Of a DNA stretch of 64,000 nucleotides, positions 62,984 through 64,000 are shown in pieces. Each line of letters begins with the position of its first letter. Within the stretch, counting starts at the first letter, position 1. The translations under genes were made by a program, and so were the position numbers. This stretch comes from Ruminococcus flavefaciens (GTDB lineage: Bacteria; Bacillota; Clostridia; Oscillospirales; Ruminococcaceae). The stretch is taken from positions 279,135-343,134 of the forward strand of contig JAMPAU010000001.1 in the NCBI GenBank assembly GCA_023667045.1, in the 5' to 3' direction. The notes under the pieces were generated by a model. The model did not search any database and had not been told where the DNA came from. It saw nothing but the letters and a program-made list of their open reading frames with translations.

Positions 62984-63652
62984 CTATTCCAGTGAGTAGC
63001 CTATTCCACGAGCCGTCTTAATCTGCACAGGGGCGGAGATGACAGCTATCTTTTTTCTGAGGAAAGAAATATATACCTCTATGTTGTTATATTCAATATC
63101 GCTTTCATACCCCCATATTTTTTCTATAATGCGTTCTTTCGGGAGTATCTGTCGTGGGTTTGAAATAAGCATTTCCATGATATGATATTCTTTGAGACTT
63201 AGCTTTACATCGTTTCCGCCGTATATTATGGCACATGAGTTTTTATTGAGTTCGAGACCGTTGTATTCAAGCTTGTTGTCGTCGATTATTTCGCCCTTAC
63301 GTCTTGTCATGGCGCGCACACGGGCGAGGAGTTCGCCTGTAACAAAGGGCTTGGTTAGATAGTCGTCTGCACCACAGTCAAGACCGTTTATTTTGTCCTC
63401 TACTTCGCTTCTTGCTGTGAGGAGCAACACCGGAGTCTGAATTTTTTCCCTGCGGATATTGCGGAGTATCTCGATACCGTTCATGCGTGGTAGCATGATG
63501 TCAAGAATAATGCCGTCATAGATTCCGGTGAGGGCGTTGTCAAGACCGTCGATTCCGTCATAGACAGTATCAACAGTGTACATATTTCTTTTTAGGATTT
63601 CCGTGAGAGCATCTGCCAACTGCATTTCGTCTTCTACTACGAGTAGTTTCAT
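62984..63652 (-). CDS. OmpR-family response regulator
   Basis: The 222-residue protein has a receiver domain with the phospho-aspartate in YDGIILDIMLPRMNG, the switch residues in LLLTARSE, and the lysine in LTKPFVTGELLARV. A C-terminal winged helix follows (LSLKEYHIMEMLISNPRQIL; IEYNNIEVYISFLRKKI). I used the ATG at 63652 behind AAAGGAGG. It partners the histidine kinase downstream. Confidence 0.94.
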   Translation of the reverse strand: MKLLVVEDEMQLADALTEILKRNMYTVDTVYDGIDGLDNALTGIYDGIILDIMLPRMNGIEILRNIRREKIQTPVLLLTARSEVEDKINGLDCGADDYLTKPFVTGELLARVRAMTRRKGEIIDDNKLEYNGLELNKNSCAIIYGGNDVKLSLKEYHIMEMLISNPRQILPKERIIEKIWGYESDIEYNNIEVYISFLRKKIAVISAPVQIKTARGIGYSLE

Positions 63653-63723
63653 ATAAAATTCCTCCTTTGATTTATAAAAATACATTATAGTATAATATTA
63701 TTAAAATAGTCTTAAATTTTCTA

Positions 63724-63909
63724 AAAAAATAACGGCTCTCATGCAAGAACCGCCATTCTGTATAATTTTCTTTCAGCGTAACCGCCTAAGTCAGACTTGG
63801 ATTTTATACAAACCATATGCAGCTCCGTATGCACAATTCTGACCTCACACATACTTCAACACTGAGTATCCCCCGACCAACTTACGAGGCAACACCGACT
63901 TTTTAGGTC
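63724..63909 (-). ncRNA. Structured ncRNA unit, complete copy
   Basis: On the minus strand a promoter (63944-63916) is followed by about 185 bases without a coding frame and a terminator (GGCGGTTCT-TGCATG-AGAGCCGTT, then ATTTTTTT). The body folds into a long interrupted rod: TCGGTGT with ACGCTGA, TTGCCT with AGGCGG, TAAGT with ACTTA, TTGG with CCAA, and an apical ATACT/AGTAT hairpin. Length and rod shape would fit a 6S-type RNA, but I cannot confirm that class. A second copy begins at the window edge. Confidence 0.75.
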
Positions 63910-63915
63910 ACATAT

Positions 63916-63944
63916 ATTATATAGCATTCTGGAATATTTGTCAA
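63916..63944 (-). promoter_or_regulatory. Promoter of the ncRNA unit
   Basis: Consensus TTGACA (63944-63939), a 17-base spacer and TATAAT (63921-63916), minus strand. Confidence 0.9.
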
Positions 63945-63945
63945 G

Positions 63946-64000
63946 AAAAAATAACGGCTCTCATGCAAGAACCGCCATTCTGTATAATTTTCTTTCAGCG
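63946..64000 (-). ncRNA. 3' end of a second ncRNA copy (cut by window edge)
   Basis: From 63946 the sequence repeats 63724-63778 almost perfectly over all 55 bases to the edge: the same terminator stem and the same ATTCTGTATAATTTTCTTTC tail. The offset is 222 bases, so the units form a direct tandem repeat. Confidence 0.75.

Noticed and set aside
63724-64000. CRISPR-like repeat at the right edge
   Set aside because: Only two units with a 222-base period, each with its own promoter and terminator; no short repeat-spacer pattern and no cas genes.

Overview
The window looks like a chromosomal segment of a low-GC Gram-positive Clostridia member, most likely an anaerobic fibre-degrading Ruminococcus or close relative in Oscillospiraceae. 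The support is a GH94 cellobiose phosphorylase, the [FeFe]-hydrogenase maturase HydE, strong AGGAGG ribosome binding sites, sigma-A type TTGACA-17-TATAAT promoters, an isolated SpoVAC-like protein, and many short AT-rich intergenic regions. This is inference from gene content; no rRNA or species marker lies in the window.

Layout. 1-5150 (minus): a polysaccharide export and assembly operon (Wzm permease, Wzt ATPase, FkbM methyltransferase, and a tandem GT4 glycosyltransferase cut by the window edge). 5250-8140: a YitT membrane protein, a small protein, and a convergent zinc-ribbon membrane protein. 8268-27890 (plus): a branched-chain amino acid locus, ilvB-ilvN-ilvC-ilvD-leuC-leuD-leuB-ilvA-ridA, followed by nadA and hydE. 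It is preceded by what reads as a classical translation-coupled attenuator with a Val/Ile/Leu-rich leader peptide. Between the biosynthetic genes sit about fourteen small accessory genes (SMI1/KNR4, DUF4303-like, DUF4177-like, GNAT, VOC remnant, tandem paralogue pairs), several of them broken. 27900-34020 (minus): secreted or surface proteins (DUF5067 lipoprotein, Big_2 protein, polytopic glycosyltransferase-like protein, solute-binding lipoprotein). 34065-43006 (plus): the housekeeping operon rimP-nusA-ylxR-ylxQ-infB-rbfA-nrnA-truB-ribF, with a promoter-proximal hairpin and a structured insert between rimP and nusA. 43119-48305 (plus): a GldA/GldF/GldG-like ABC system with a DUF4340 protein. 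48400-51700 (minus): a degenerate four-helix-bundle cassette between direct repeats, cellobiose phosphorylase, and a phosphopantetheinyl transferase. 51835-58011 (plus): small membrane proteins and a PstS-like protein, then two tandem families of small membrane-protein paralogues in visible decay. 58012-60300 (minus): duplicated and fused lipoprotein fragments and a serine-recombinase scar. 60500-64000: a short RNA candidate, spoVAC, an OmpR/histidine-kinase pair, and a tandemly repeated unit of promoter, structured RNA and terminator at the right edge.

The most interesting signals are the ilv attenuator, the tandem ncRNA at the right edge, the short RNA with an anti-Shine-Dalgarno tract near 60580, the accessory small-gene load inside the BCAA operon, and the decaying LPYGL-motif membrane-protein array, where ATA sits where ATG starts would be expected.
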